Below are positions 54,328-63,955 of a stretch of DNA of 64,000 nt, piece by piece. The notes below the pieces were generated by a model that had not been told where the DNA came from, did not search any database, and saw only the letters and a list, made by a program, of their open reading frames with translations. The position numbers and the translations under genes are program-made. This DNA is from Saprospiraceae bacterium (GTDB taxonomy: Bacteria; Bacteroidota; Bacteroidia; Chitinophagales; Saprospiraceae). The stretch lies in contig JADKEB010000036.1 in the NCBI GenBank assembly GCA_016718205.1, positions 62,001 to 126,000 of the forward strand. Reading direction: 5' to 3'. Numbering within the stretch: position 1 is the stretch's first letter; each line of letters opens with the position of its first letter.

Positions 54328-56862
54328 ATGGCAAAAAACTTACTGATTGTTGAATCCCCTGCAAAAGCCAAAACGATAGAAAAAATTCTTGGAAGTGACT
54401 TCACCGTCAAATCCAGTTACGGACATATCAGGGATCTTGAAAAAGGCAATAAAGGAATTGATATTGAAAACGACTTCGAACCATATTATGTGGTATCTCC
54501 TGAAAAAGCTAAAGTTGTCAAAGAACTGAAAGAGCATGTTAAAAAATCTGATGAAGTTTGGCTGGCAACGGACGAGGACCGCGAAGGGGAAGCTATCTCC
54601 TGGCATCTATGTCAGGAATTGAATCTTAATGTAAGTACCACTAAGCGAATTGTTTTCTCAGAAATCACCAAACCTGCCATACAAAAAGCTGTGGCTAATC
54701 CCAGAAAGGTTGATGTCGATCTGGTCAATGCGCAGCAAGCCAGAAGGATATTGGACAGGATTGTAGGTTTTGAGCTTTCTGAAGTGCTGTGGCGAAAGGT
54801 CAAAAATAAATTATCTGCCGGTAGGGTACAATCTGTAGCAGTAAAACTGATAGTTGAGAGAGAGCGTGATATTCAGCAATTTGTCGTGACACCTTTTTTT
54901 AAAATTATCGCAGATTTTACCGTAGATAACGGGAGAGGAGAGATAGTGATGTTGAAAGCTGAGCACACCAGCCGAATTGACAATGAAACAGACGCAAGGA
55001 CCTTTCTGGAAAAATGTAATGGCGCCACATTTACAATTAAAAACATAGACAAAAAGCCATTAAAAAGATTTCCGGCACCACCTTTTACTACTTCGACCCT
55101 CCAGCAGGAAGCCAGCAGGAAACTAGGTTTTTCAGTCAACAGAACCATGTCGACAGCACAAAGATTGTACGAAGAAGGACTTATTACCTACATGCGTACA
55201 GATTCTTCCAATCTAAGTGAGACCGCTCTGAGCTCCATAGCCGGAGAGATAGAATCCAGTTTTGGAAAACAATATCTGCATATCAGAAAGTATAAATCCA
55301 AAACTGCCAATGCTCAGGAAGCCCACGAAGCGATCAGACCTACGTATATAGAGAGAAAAAATATCGGACCCGACAGAGATCAGCAGAGATTGTATGACCT
55401 GATATGGAAGCGGACGATTGCCTCTCAAATGTCGGAAGCTGAAATAGAAAAGACGATAGTCAATATTGCTATTTCTACCATGCCTGATAAATTTTTGGAA
55501 GCGACTGGTGAAGTTTTGAAGTTTGATGGATTTCTCAAAGTTTATTTAGAATCTTCTGATGATGATGAAGATAGCGAATCAAAAGGTATGCTCCCTCCTC
55601 TTAAAGTCAGTCAGAGTCTTCCACTTGATGTAATGAATGCCACAGAGAGTTTTACTCGTCCGTCATCGAGATACACGGAAGCGAGCTTAGTAAAAAAACT
55701 CGAAGAGTTGGGTATAGGCAGGCCATCTACTTATGCTCCGACGATTACTAAAATCATGGAAGAAGAACGAGGATATGTCACTAAAGAAAGCAGAGAAGGT
55801 GCCAAGCGGGAATATAGATTTTTATCTTTACAAAAGGGTAAAATCACATCACAGACTAAATCGGAGATCACAGGAACAACAAAAAACTGCCTGTATCCAT
55901 CAGACCTGGGCATGGTAGTGAGTGATTTTCTTTCTGAGCATTTTGTCAAAATAATGGATTATAGTTTTACTGCAAATGTAGAAGACGAACTTGATAAAAT
56001 AGCAACCGATGGTCTTGACTGGAAGAAAATGTTGAAAAAATTTTATGGCCCATTTCATGATAGTGTTGAAAATACTATGGAGAATGCTGAAAGGGCAAAA
56101 GGTAAAAGAGTACTCGGAAAAGATCCGCAATCCGGATATAGTGTGATTGCTCAAATGACAAGATTTGGCCCTGTCGTTCAGATTGGAGAAAGAGAAGAAG
56201 TTCTTGAAAGTGAAAAACCAAGATTTGCTAATTTAAAACCCGGGCAATCTCTTGAAACCATCACTTATGATGAAGCAATGGACTTGTTCAAACTACCCAG
56301 GACACTTGGTTCAATTCGGGGTGAAGAAGTCACCGTCAACACAGGTCGCTTTGGTGCTTATGTCAAAATAGGTGATCTGTATGTCAATTTGCCTCGAAAT
56401 GTGGACCCGATGGAAATCACTTTTGAAAATGCCCAAACCTTGATTGAAGCAAAGCAAGATGAAAATGCACCGATAGGTATGTTTCAGCAATTGCCTATCA
56501 CAAAAGGGAAGGGCCGGTTTGGCCCATTTGTAAAATGGAATGAATTATTTATCAACATACCGGTAAGGTACAAGCTGGAAACGATCACGGAAGATCAAGC
56601 CATTGAACTCATAGAAGCAAAAGTAGAAAAAGAAGCCAACAGGTATATCCAGAACTGGCCTTCGGACAAAATATCTATCGAGAATGGACGATGGGGACCG
56701 TACATCAAGTTTGCTAAAAATAACCTAAAAATTCCAAAAATTGATGGTCAGAAGGCGGATGATGACTTTTTGAAAACGGTAAGTTTAAGTACTGTCAAGT
56801 CTTGGATCGAGGCCGAAATACCCAATGCGTTTGCAAAAAAAGAAGTTAAAAAAAAGAAATAA
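54328..56862 (+). CDS. topA: DNA topoisomerase I (type IA)
   Basis: Relaxes negative supercoils by transient single-strand cleavage. The Toprim domain starts at once (KNLLIVESPAKAKTIEKIL) with TDEDREGEAISWHL for Mg2+ binding. The active-site tyrosine is Tyr288 in GLITYMRTDSS. RIVGFELSEVLW and GRVQSVAVKLIVERERDI belong to the core. The C-terminus has repeated topoisomerase-C modules, each with GRFGAYVKIG, GRFGPFVKWN or GRWGPYIKF, and a Lys-rich tail, the Bacteroidota arrangement instead of zinc fingers. The length of 844 residues is normal. Monocistronic as far as can be seen. Confidence 0.97.
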   Translation: MAKNLLIVESPAKAKTIEKILGSDFTVKSSYGHIRDLEKGNKGIDIENDFEPYYVVSPEKAKVVKELKEHVKKSDEVWLATDEDREGEAISWHLCQELNLNVSTTKRIVFSEITKPAIQKAVANPRKVDVDLVNAQQARRILDRIVGFELSEVLWRKVKNKLSAGRVQSVAVKLIVERERDIQQFVVTPFFKIIADFTVDNGRGEIVMLKAEHTSRIDNETDARTFLEKCNGATFTIKNIDKKPLKRFPAPPFTTSTLQQEASRKLGFSVNRTMSTAQRLYEEGLITYMRTDSSNLSETALSSIAGEIESSFGKQYLHIRKYKSKTANAQEAHEAIRPTYIERKNIGPDRDQQRLYDLIWKRTIASQMSEAEIEKTIVNIAISTMPDKFLEATGEVLKFDGFLKVYLESSDDDEDSESKGMLPPLKVSQSLPLDVMNATESFTRPSSRYTEASLVKKLEELGIGRPSTYAPTITKIMEEERGYVTKESREGAKREYRFLSLQKGKITSQTKSEITGTTKNCLYPSDLGMVVSDFLSEHFVKIMDYSFTANVEDELDKIATDGLDWKKMLKKFYGPFHDSVENTMENAERAKGKRVLGKDPQSGYSVIAQMTRFGPVVQIGEREEVLESEKPRFANLKPGQSLETITYDEAMDLFKLPRTLGSIRGEEVTVNTGRFGAYVKIGDLYVNLPRNVDPMEITFENAQTLIEAKQDENAPIGMFQQLPITKGKGRFGPFVKWNELFINIPVRYKLETITEDQAIELIEAKVEKEANRYIQNWPSDKISIENGRWGPYIKFAKNNLKIPKIDGQKADDDFLKTVSLSTVKSWIEAEIPNAFAKKEVKKKK

Positions 56863-56877
56863 GTGCTAACATGATCG

Positions 56878-56896
56878 TCGCAGTTTGCAACTGCGA
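56878..56896. other. Small hairpin after topA
   Basis: TCGCAGTT-TGC-AACTGCGA is a perfect 8-bp stem with a 3-base loop. It lacks a T run, so it is not a typical terminator. Confidence 0.5.
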
Positions 56897-57011
56897 TGCA
56901 CTACATTTGCTGGCGCAAGTTTGTAACATCTGCTTATACAATATATAATTCTGAAAAATTGAATAGGATCAAAAAAATTTTATTTTGGAAGCAAATAATT
57001 TAACCCCAACT

Positions 57012-57445
<434 letters not shown>

Positions 57446-57550
57446 TATTTTGCATTTCCATGTCATCTTTGCATACCATTTATTTTCCACCACACTTTTA
57501 TTTTAGCTAATGAAAGAGTGTCGATACCATATTAAGAAATATGATCTACA

Positions 57551-57589
57551 GCTTTTGGTAGCCAAATGATAAAAGTTTAAACATACTCT
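57551..57589. mobile_element. Solo right end of the MITE-like family
   Basis: GCCAAATGATAAAAGTTTAA, followed by ACATACTC, matches the right end of the elements at 19680-19841 and 30815-31073. No left end is found within 500 bp, where the poly-C block lies. Confidence 0.6.
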
Positions 57590-57709
57590 AAACCATCTGT
57601 GGGAATTTTGCATTAATATTAAGGTTTGAAGTATTTTTTCAATTAAATATTTCTTAACTAACAATAATAACCGATTTTCGGTCTTTATATATCAAAGATA
57701 TTAGCTCAA

Positions 57710-58798
57710 ATGAAAAATCGAATTGTAGTAGCTCTAATGATTAATATGTCCTTATTCTCTTCGCTGATAGGTCAAGCACTGGATGAAGAGACAGGTTTTA
57801 TTTATGTTAAAGCTGAATACCTGCTTGAAACCGGCAGATATGATGAAGCTGTTACAAATTACAATCTGGTAATCACTAAAAATCCGGGTTATAAAAATGC
57901 TTTAATTCATCGCGGGAAAGCTAAATACGCTTTGGGAGCATATAAAGGTACTCAAAAAGACGCCATCCAGAGTATTGAATTGAAGGGAATTCAACCTGAT
58001 AATGCGGCACTTTTGGGTAGGGCATTTGCTGCAATGGGAGAGAGTGAAGCTGCCATCAATAGTATTACTGCAGCCATCCTCCTGGATCATAAAAACATGG
58101 AGTATCTTATCTGGAGAGCTCAGATGTATGAAACATCAGGGCAAAGACTTAAAGCTTGTGTCGATTATGAAACTGCTGCCAAATCCGGCAACTCAGAAGC
58201 TCAGGTCAAAGCAAAAAATTACTGTGGCATCACCACCGTATCCAATAATCAGGAAACAACAACCATTAATAATCCGAATACCACCAACGAAAGTAGTAAT
58301 CCGCCAACTTCGGACAATACGACTGTACAAAATGACACCAATAGTACTACTAATCCGCAAAATACTGAAGTAACAACCACAGTTCCGGTCACCGATAGTA
58401 CCAGTGTATCTGATGGGGCAACTTCGCCAAATCATATCCCAGATTCAGAACCACCTATACAAGATGAAAATCTTCCCAAAAATGATGACACTGTCAATGC
58501 ATTTGTGGTGGATGATGACTTAAACATTCAGATATCCGGGCAGGAACTCGGCCTCAGAAAGATAAAGGAAGTACCAAGTATCCTCATCCTCTCCGACGAA
58601 AATGGTAAGGTTTGTATCAATATCTGTGTCAACAAAGAAGGGCAGGTCATCAAAGCCGAATTTAATCCTACAATGTCTACTATAGTTCAAAAAAGTTTAG
58701 TTTCACTGGCATTAAGGAAAGCTAAAGAGTTTGAATTTGCCACGGGCAAGTATGAGTCTCAATGTGGAATTATTATTTTTGAAGTAAAAGGTAGTTAA
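57710..58798 (+). CDS. Secreted TPR protein with Asn/Thr-rich linker and TonB-like C-terminal domain
   Basis: A 362-residue protein with a signal peptide (MINMSLFSSLIGQ). Residues of about 25-165 are TPR repeats (YLLETGRYDEAVTNYNLVI, AINSITAAILLDHKNMEYLI). A linker of about 85 residues very rich in Asn, Thr, Ser and Pro follows. The last 80 residues (ILSDENGKVCINICVNKEG to SQCGIIIFEVKG) have the pattern of the TonB C-terminal domain found in Bacteroidota, with KAEFNPTMSTI and QCGxI. Unlike TonB, no membrane anchor stands just before the linker. A role in periplasmic energy transfer or scaffolding is inferred only. Confidence 0.7.
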   Translation: MKNRIVVALMINMSLFSSLIGQALDEETGFIYVKAEYLLETGRYDEAVTNYNLVITKNPGYKNALIHRGKAKYALGAYKGTQKDAIQSIELKGIQPDNAALLGRAFAAMGESEAAINSITAAILLDHKNMEYLIWRAQMYETSGQRLKACVDYETAAKSGNSEAQVKAKNYCGITTVSNNQETTTINNPNTTNESSNPPTSDNTTVQNDTNSTTNPQNTEVTTTVPVTDSTSVSDGATSPNHIPDSEPPIQDENLPKNDDTVNAFVVDDDLNIQISGQELGLRKIKEVPSILILSDENGKVCINICVNKEGQVIKAEFNPTMSTIVQKSLVSLALRKAKEFEFATGKYESQCGIIIFEVKGS

Positions 58799-58889
58799 TT
58801 TTTAGCCGTTCAAATCTTTCATTATTCGATAATAGCAATTTGTTCGAATATTTTGACAAATCTAATGATCGAACTGCTGCCAATACCTA

Positions 58890-59411
58890 TTACCAGCCCG
58901 TAAACGCATCATTAAATATATTTTCAAGCAGCTGTTTGAATATTTCGTTGATGAGTCCATCCTGAATACTGACAAAGTCCTGATCACTTGCAAAAGTGCG
59001 GAAAAATGAAAACTGTTTTTTCCAGCTTTTTGCTTCATCTTTGTTATTCTTGAAATCTACTGAGACTATGATTTCTACTTTGTTGAGTGCTACTGTGTTA
59101 CCAGCCTGTGGCGCTTCAGGTGTCAGTCTGAAACCACTAACACTTCCGGAAAACTCGATATCAGGAGCTGATTCATTGTACGTAAGTCTTGATTCATTTC
59201 TTATTTTGAGTCGCAAGGCTTCTGAAAAACGTTGGTTGATATCCCCGGGAGCTTGCGGTGCGTTATTTTTGAAATTTTCTATATAATATGTATTGACATC
59301 TGCAGGTATAGCTATGCCTTTAAAGCTATAGCAACCTGAAATTAGGATCAAAATAAAAAACACTAAACTTTTTTCCAAAATATTCTTCAATTTAAAAACT
59401 TGCTTAAACAT
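58890..59411 (-). CDS. lptE: LPS-assembly lipoprotein LptE
   Basis: A 173-residue lipoprotein: signal peptide with lipobox ILISGC, then CYSFKGIAIPADVNTYYIENF, the hallmark of Bacteroidota LptE, and RFSEALRLKIRNESRLTY, DIEFSGSVSGFRLTPEAPQ, and a C-terminal helix (INEIFKQLLENIFNDAF). LptE plugs the LptD barrel to insert LPS in the outer leaflet. It is convergent with the TPR/TonB-like gene, with no other lpt gene nearby in the window. The 26-residue leader before the hydrophobic core is a little long; an internal start is not available. Confidence 0.88.
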   Translation of the reverse strand: MFKQVFKLKNILEKSLVFFILILISGCYSFKGIAIPADVNTYYIENFKNNAPQAPGDINQRFSEALRLKIRNESRLTYNESAPDIEFSGSVSGFRLTPEAPQAGNTVALNKVEIIVSVDFKNNKDEAKSWKKQFSFFRTFASDQDFVSIQDGLINEIFKQLLENIFNDAFTGW

Positions 59412-59521
59412 ATTTCATAAACGGGTTATGATCTCAAGTTGTTGCGGTTTTATATTATATTTTGAATGAAACCAATACCTATTTATTATCATATGTCGAT
59501 TGATTGTCGTTAATTTGCACT

Positions 59522-60403
59522 ATGAATCTAAAGAGCAAGGTGCAGCAATCCCACTGGGGGATATTGATTTTTTTAAGTGTACTATGGGGATGTTCATTTA
59601 TACTCATTAAAAAAGCACTTATTGCTTTCGATCCTATTCAGTTAGGTTGCCTCCGATTAGGTATTTCATCACTTGCTTTTGCACCTATGGTGTGGTGGCA
59701 CAGGAGAGATATTGAATGGAAGATGTTACCATTATTTATTGCGGTAGGGCTATCCGGAAGTGGTCTCCCTGCATTTTTGTTTGCATATGCTCAGACAGAA
59801 GTCAGCAGTTCATTGGCAGGTCTCCTTAACAGTCTTACTCCGATATGGACATTGATCATAGGGATCTTATTATTCCGGTTGAACTTTAGTAATTTAAAAC
59901 TGATTGGAGTTGTCACTGGTTTTGTTGGCGCAGGTATGCTCATTCTGATGGGAAACGGAGGTATCTCCAATGGTATCCAATGGCAGAGTCTGCTCATCGT
60001 GGCAGCCACTGTCTGTTATGGGTCCAGTGTAAATATGGTACAGGCATTTTTTGGTCACACCAAGCCGATGATCATCAGTAGTATGTCTTTTTTTGTTTTG
60101 GGAATTCCTGCATTGATCTGGCTTTTTACAACTGATTTTTTGCAAGTGATGGCTCATGATCCTCAGGCTAAATGGTCATTGGGTGCAGTGACTATTTTAG
60201 CACTATTTGGTACTGTGCTGGCCAGTATGATTTTTTATTATCTTGTACAGAAGACCAGTGCAGTTTTCGGCAGTACTGTGACCTATCTCATGCCAGTTGT
60301 AGCTCTTGCGTGGGGCATTTTTGATGGCGAGACCATTACGATCTTACATATTGCAGGACTGTGCTTAATCCTTGTTGGAGTTTATTTTACTAAAAAATCT
60401 TGA
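59522..60403 (+). CDS. DMT superfamily (EamA) transporter
   Basis: A 293-residue inner-membrane protein with ten predicted helices in two EamA repeats: GILIFLSVLWGCSFILIK begins the first, and the repeat junction is near GISNGIQWQSLLIVAATVCY. Conserved PIQLGCLRLGISS and the late MPVVALAWGIFDGE are typical. EamA proteins export metabolites such as amino acids; no substrate can be named. ATG 59522 is chosen over the TTG 18 bp upstream because it gives the usual short basic N-terminus (MNLKSKVQQSH). Confidence 0.9.
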   Translation: MNLKSKVQQSHWGILIFLSVLWGCSFILIKKALIAFDPIQLGCLRLGISSLAFAPMVWWHRRDIEWKMLPLFIAVGLSGSGLPAFLFAYAQTEVSSSLAGLLNSLTPIWTLIIGILLFRLNFSNLKLIGVVTGFVGAGMLILMGNGGISNGIQWQSLLIVAATVCYGSSVNMVQAFFGHTKPMIISSMSFFVLGIPALIWLFTTDFLQVMAHDPQAKWSLGAVTILALFGTVLASMIFYYLVQKTSAVFGSTVTYLMPVVALAWGIFDGETITILHIAGLCLILVGVYFTKKS

Positions 60404-60472
60404 TTTTTATCCAACCTGAAGCTTTAAAATATGTTTTATACTCAGTTGATTTGATAATACAAAATCATACAA

Positions 60473-60850
60473 ATGCATCAGATGCCCGGCTTATATACAG
60501 CACATGATGACCAAAAGGGAAGAGGTGTATATACTTCTATTCCGGTAAGTATTGGTGACTTGATTGAAGTATGCCCGGTAATAGTGATTCCTAAAGTTGA
60601 ATTGCCTATCATTCACAAGACGATCCTGCATGATTACTATTTCTTATGGGGAGAAGATATGGATGATGCAGCTATTGCTTTGGGATTTGGCAGTCTTTAC
60701 AATCATGCCATTCACCCCAATGCCAATTTTATTCTTGATATGGAAAACAATACCATAGATATTGTCGCTATATTGGACATCAATCCCGGTGAAGAAGTCA
60801 CTATCAACTATCATGGCGAACCGGGTGATGAAAGTGTTTTATGGTTTTAA
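60473..60850 (+). CDS. Small SET-domain protein
   Basis: A 125-residue protein that is essentially a minimal SET domain: KGRGVYTSIPVSIGDLIEVC at the start, LGFGSLYNHAIHPNANF with the NH pair of the SAM-binding pseudoknot, and the C-terminal INPGEEVTINYHGE with its Tyr. No pre- or post-SET cysteines are present. SET enzymes methylate lysines; bacterial minimal SET proteins have mostly unknown targets. It follows the DMT transporter by about 70 bp on the same strand. Confidence 0.85.
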   Translation: MHQMPGLYTAHDDQKGRGVYTSIPVSIGDLIEVCPVIVIPKVELPIIHKTILHDYYFLWGEDMDDAAIALGFGSLYNHAIHPNANFILDMENNTIDIVAILDINPGEEVTINYHGEPGDESVLWF

Positions 60851-60993
60851 AATGTTATCCGGAATAGTAGGTATAGTGTTATGGTGAATATTATTTAACG
60901 TCTTTAAACTTTTATAAATGACAATTCTTAACGTAATGTGATAAGTGATAAAATTTTATTGAAATAAATATTTCATATTTAAGTAAATATGCA

Positions 60994-62883
60994 TTAAAAC
61001 TCAAGCAGGTGCTTCTTAACATCTTCATTATTTGGATTGATTTCCAGTGCTTTGCTAAAATCGGCGGCCGCTTTTGCTTTATCGCCTGTGCCATAAAATG
61101 ATAGCCCTCTGTGATAGTAGGTGTTATCGGTAGCAGCACCGATTTCTATAGCTTTTGTCAATGTGACTATGGCTTCCTGGTACTTTGTGCTGTTGAGTTG
61201 GCTCATTCCAAGCATGGGCAAAATATCCGTTTCCTTGTAGGGCATGATTTTTAATGCTTCTGTGAAAGCCTTTATACTTTCAATGGGATTGGTTTGCAGT
61301 TGTGCAATACCCAGGTTATAATAGATATTGCCTTTAGTCGGATCAATTTCGAGTGCCCTTTTGTACATGGTAATGGCCTTATTGACAAATTCCTGTTTTT
61401 TTTCAGGTTGTTGATCACTCATGGTACCATAACTGTTTCCAAGGCCTTCGTACACATCGGCACGTTGGCATCCATCAGCGATAGCCTTTTCAAAATCTTC
61501 CATCGCTCCGGGTATATTGCCTATTTTACCCCTGTTATTTCCCCTGTTGGCTAGAGCAAGATCTTCTTTAGGATAATAGTGCAAAACCTGAGTCCAGAGA
61601 TTTTCACTATGCTTCCATACTTCAATTTGCGATTTTGTTTTGACAGTGAGAAATATTACAAATATCCCAGCTATAGCGGTGTACCCATACATATATGCGT
61701 TCCCTTTTTCCTTTATCCTCTCATCCACCAAATAAAAAAGCATAAAAGCCATGCCTATGTAAGGAACATAAGAATACCTGTCTGCCATAATTGCCAGACC
61801 CACAGACATAAACTGAAGGACCAAAGCCACAGTAATAAAGTAAAATCCTAACCCAAAAGTGACCACTTTCTTTTTTATAATGCTGTATATGGCAAGTCCC
61901 ATCATCGAAATAAAAGCCAAAGGATATAATAAGCTTCCTGCTCCTGCGAGTTTATTGTCATCAGGATAAGGATAAAAGGCACAAATCTCCAGTGGATAAA
62001 AAAACTTGACGATATATTGCACAAAACCATATGAAGCAAACTGAAATCTCTGCCATAAAGTAAACACATCGGCTTTGGCCACCGCAACTGACTTTTCCCC
62101 TGCTAATGTCAGCATTCCGCCAAAATCTCCACCACTCTGAACACTGATAGTCATCAACCCAAAAAATAGTGAAACTGCTAAAAATGGCAATTTCTCAAGC
62201 CAAGGCTTATATTCTTTTAATGATCGCCCATTTAAGATATCCAGCAGTATCCAGATTATGGGAATGATGACCGCCATAGCCTTGGACAGTGCACTTAAGA
62301 TAAAAAACAACCCAGCCAGAACCAGCCATTTCAATGCATACTTATCCAGATATTTCCAATACACGATACAGGACAACAATAGGAAAAAAGTATATAGAAC
62401 ATCCTTCCTTTCCGAAACCCATACTACAGACTCAACATGCATCGGGTGCAATGCAAAAATCATCGCTGTGAAAAAAGCCACAAGCCACCTACTATTGCTT
62501 ATTAGTACAATAAAAATGAAAACGAGCAAACTATTGATCAGATGAAGCCAAACATTCATTTGTATAAATGGAGCTGGTTTCAGTTTTTTAATATCTTTGG
62601 GCACTTGCCATGCCAAGGAAGTCATAGTGATGGGATGATAGTTGAGTGAAACCGGTGTTTTCCAAAGCTTCGAATACTCTTTTTTCAGTACCAATGGTTG
62701 CTCTTCAACATATACCTGATCGTCCCAGTTGACAAACTCATTTCCAAAGGACTCTTTGTATATGAAAAAGGTGACAAGAGCTATGAGAAAACAAAGTATC
62801 GAACCTTTGATAATTGGACTTTCCCAAATCTTAATTGATGTCCTTTCGGTAACTTGCTCTTTAGCTTTGGATTTACTCTTCAT
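60994..62883 (-). CDS. TMTC-like multi-spanning membrane protein with C-terminal TPRs
   Basis: About 629 residues when started at the ATG at 62883 (MKSKSKAKEQ); the upstream 14 codons are less likely. The N-terminal two thirds carry about ten membrane helices with the GT-C-type motif FVNWDDQVYV in the first loop, FALHPMHVESVVWVSERKDV, SALSKAMAVIIPI and MADRYSYVPYIGMAFML. These are the marks of TMTC/DUF1736-like proteins, whose animal members are O-mannosyltransferases. The last 200 residues hold about five TPRs (ITMYKRALEIDPTKGNIYYN, AIVTLTKAIEIGAATDNTYY). I infer a glycosyltransferase-like protein with periplasmic TPRs; activity is not proven. Confidence 0.85.
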   Translation of the reverse strand: MKSKSKAKEQVTERTSIKIWESPIIKGSILCFLIALVTFFIYKESFGNEFVNWDDQVYVEEQPLVLKKEYSKLWKTPVSLNYHPITMTSLAWQVPKDIKKLKPAPFIQMNVWLHLINSLLVFIFIVLISNSRWLVAFFTAMIFALHPMHVESVVWVSERKDVLYTFFLLLSCIVYWKYLDKYALKWLVLAGLFFILSALSKAMAVIIPIIWILLDILNGRSLKEYKPWLEKLPFLAVSLFFGLMTISVQSGGDFGGMLTLAGEKSVAVAKADVFTLWQRFQFASYGFVQYIVKFFYPLEICAFYPYPDDNKLAGAGSLLYPLAFISMMGLAIYSIIKKKVVTFGLGFYFITVALVLQFMSVGLAIMADRYSYVPYIGMAFMLFYLVDERIKEKGNAYMYGYTAIAGIFVIFLTVKTKSQIEVWKHSENLWTQVLHYYPKEDLALANRGNNRGKIGNIPGAMEDFEKAIADGCQRADVYEGLGNSYGTMSDQQPEKKQEFVNKAITMYKRALEIDPTKGNIYYNLGIAQLQTNPIESIKAFTEALKIMPYKETDILPMLGMSQLNSTKYQEAIVTLTKAIEIGAATDNTYYHRGLSFYGTGDKAKAAADFSKALEINPNNEDVKKHLLEF

Positions 62884-63016
62884 ATTTTTATTACAAATGA
62901 TGAACAAATATAATATTACATTCACATCTAATCTAAAATTATCATAAAATTATTTGACAACGACTTCAGCAAAAAGAAAATTCTTATATTATCTTTTACA
63001 ATTCATAAAAATCTCA

Positions 63017-63024
63017 TAACTTTG
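63017..63024 (+). promoter_or_regulatory. Putative -7 box TAACTTTG of the thioredoxin-SPOR gene
   Basis: Exact TAnnTTTG match about 100 bp upstream of the chosen start, without a clear -33 TTG. Confidence 0.35.
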
Positions 63025-63121
63025 AAGTTAGTATCCGTTGAAATAAAATTTGTATTCATAGAGTTGATTAACTTTAGAAATGAGCATATCAAATTTAATA
63101 GTGCATAAAAATCTGAAAGCA

Positions 63122-63955
63122 ATGAAAATAATCGTTTTTTTAGGATTTTTGACATTTTCTTCTATCCGGATGTTCGGTATCAATTTTAGTAATTTGTCAG
63201 TTACCGAATCTCTCAAAAGAGCCAGAGAACAAAACAAAAAAGTGTATGTCTTTTTTTCTTCTGACAACTGTATGGCTTGCACAATGATGAAAAATGGGGT
63301 TTTCAGGGATGAGTTGGTTTCAGAAATGGTGGACCAAAACCTTATTGCTGTCATTGTCACAATGGAAAAATCTATAGCAAAAGAATGGAAGAGTAAGTAT
63401 TATGTCAAAAGCCTACCTACTTGCCTGATCCTGGATGATGACGGTGATGAAGTCAGTCGTTATGAAGGAGGTATGGGCACCGCTTTGTTCAAAGAGTTTA
63501 TAATCAGTGCTATAGATGTCAGTGCTTCAGGTACTCAACTAAAAACATTAGAAGTATCTCCCAGCCCTGAAGAAGTAGTAAAACCTGAACCACCTGTAGT
63601 CACTAATTCTGCACCTATAAATACTACGCCTAAAACTGAAAACCAGCCGATTCCTATCGCTGAGAAGATCGTGCATCAAGAAAAATCAGATGCCGAAGTT
63701 TTAAAAAACAGCACATCCCATATCAAAGGAGAGTATTATATTCAATTTGGTGCATTTGCTACAATAAATAAAGCCAAGGAACACAAAAACAATATTGCAA
63801 AAAAAAGTATGGAAGAAACGACCATCATCAATGATGGGAATATAAAATCACTCTTTAAGTTAGTGTCTTCACAATCATACCCAAAATCTGAAATGGACAA
63901 AAAAATCAAACAGTTGAAATCAAAAGGTATAGACTGTTTCCCTAAATTGTTCTAA
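63122..63955 (+). CDS. Exported thioredoxin-like protein fused to a SPOR domain
   Basis: About 277 residues from ATG 63122, chosen because it places a signal peptide (IIVFLGFLTFSSIRMFG) at the N-terminus; ATG 63080 would add 14 residues. A thioredoxin-like domain follows, with the active-site CMAC in FFSSDNCMACTMMKNGVF and the cis-proline in VKSLPTCLILDDDG. After a Pro/Thr-rich linker, the last 75 residues form a SPOR peptidoglycan-binding domain (EYYIQFGAFATINKAKEHKN to SKGIDCFPKLF). It likely acts in the periplasm, targeting a disulfide-active domain to denuded glycan or the division site. The partner is unknown. Confidence 0.82.
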   Translation: MKIIVFLGFLTFSSIRMFGINFSNLSVTESLKRAREQNKKVYVFFSSDNCMACTMMKNGVFRDELVSEMVDQNLIAVIVTMEKSIAKEWKSKYYVKSLPTCLILDDDGDEVSRYEGGMGTALFKEFIISAIDVSASGTQLKTLEVSPSPEEVVKPEPPVVTNSAPINTTPKTENQPIPIAEKIVHQEKSDAEVLKNSTSHIKGEYYIQFGAFATINKAKEHKNNIAKKSMEETTIINDGNIKSLFKLVSSQSYPKSEMDKKIKQLKSKGIDCFPKLF

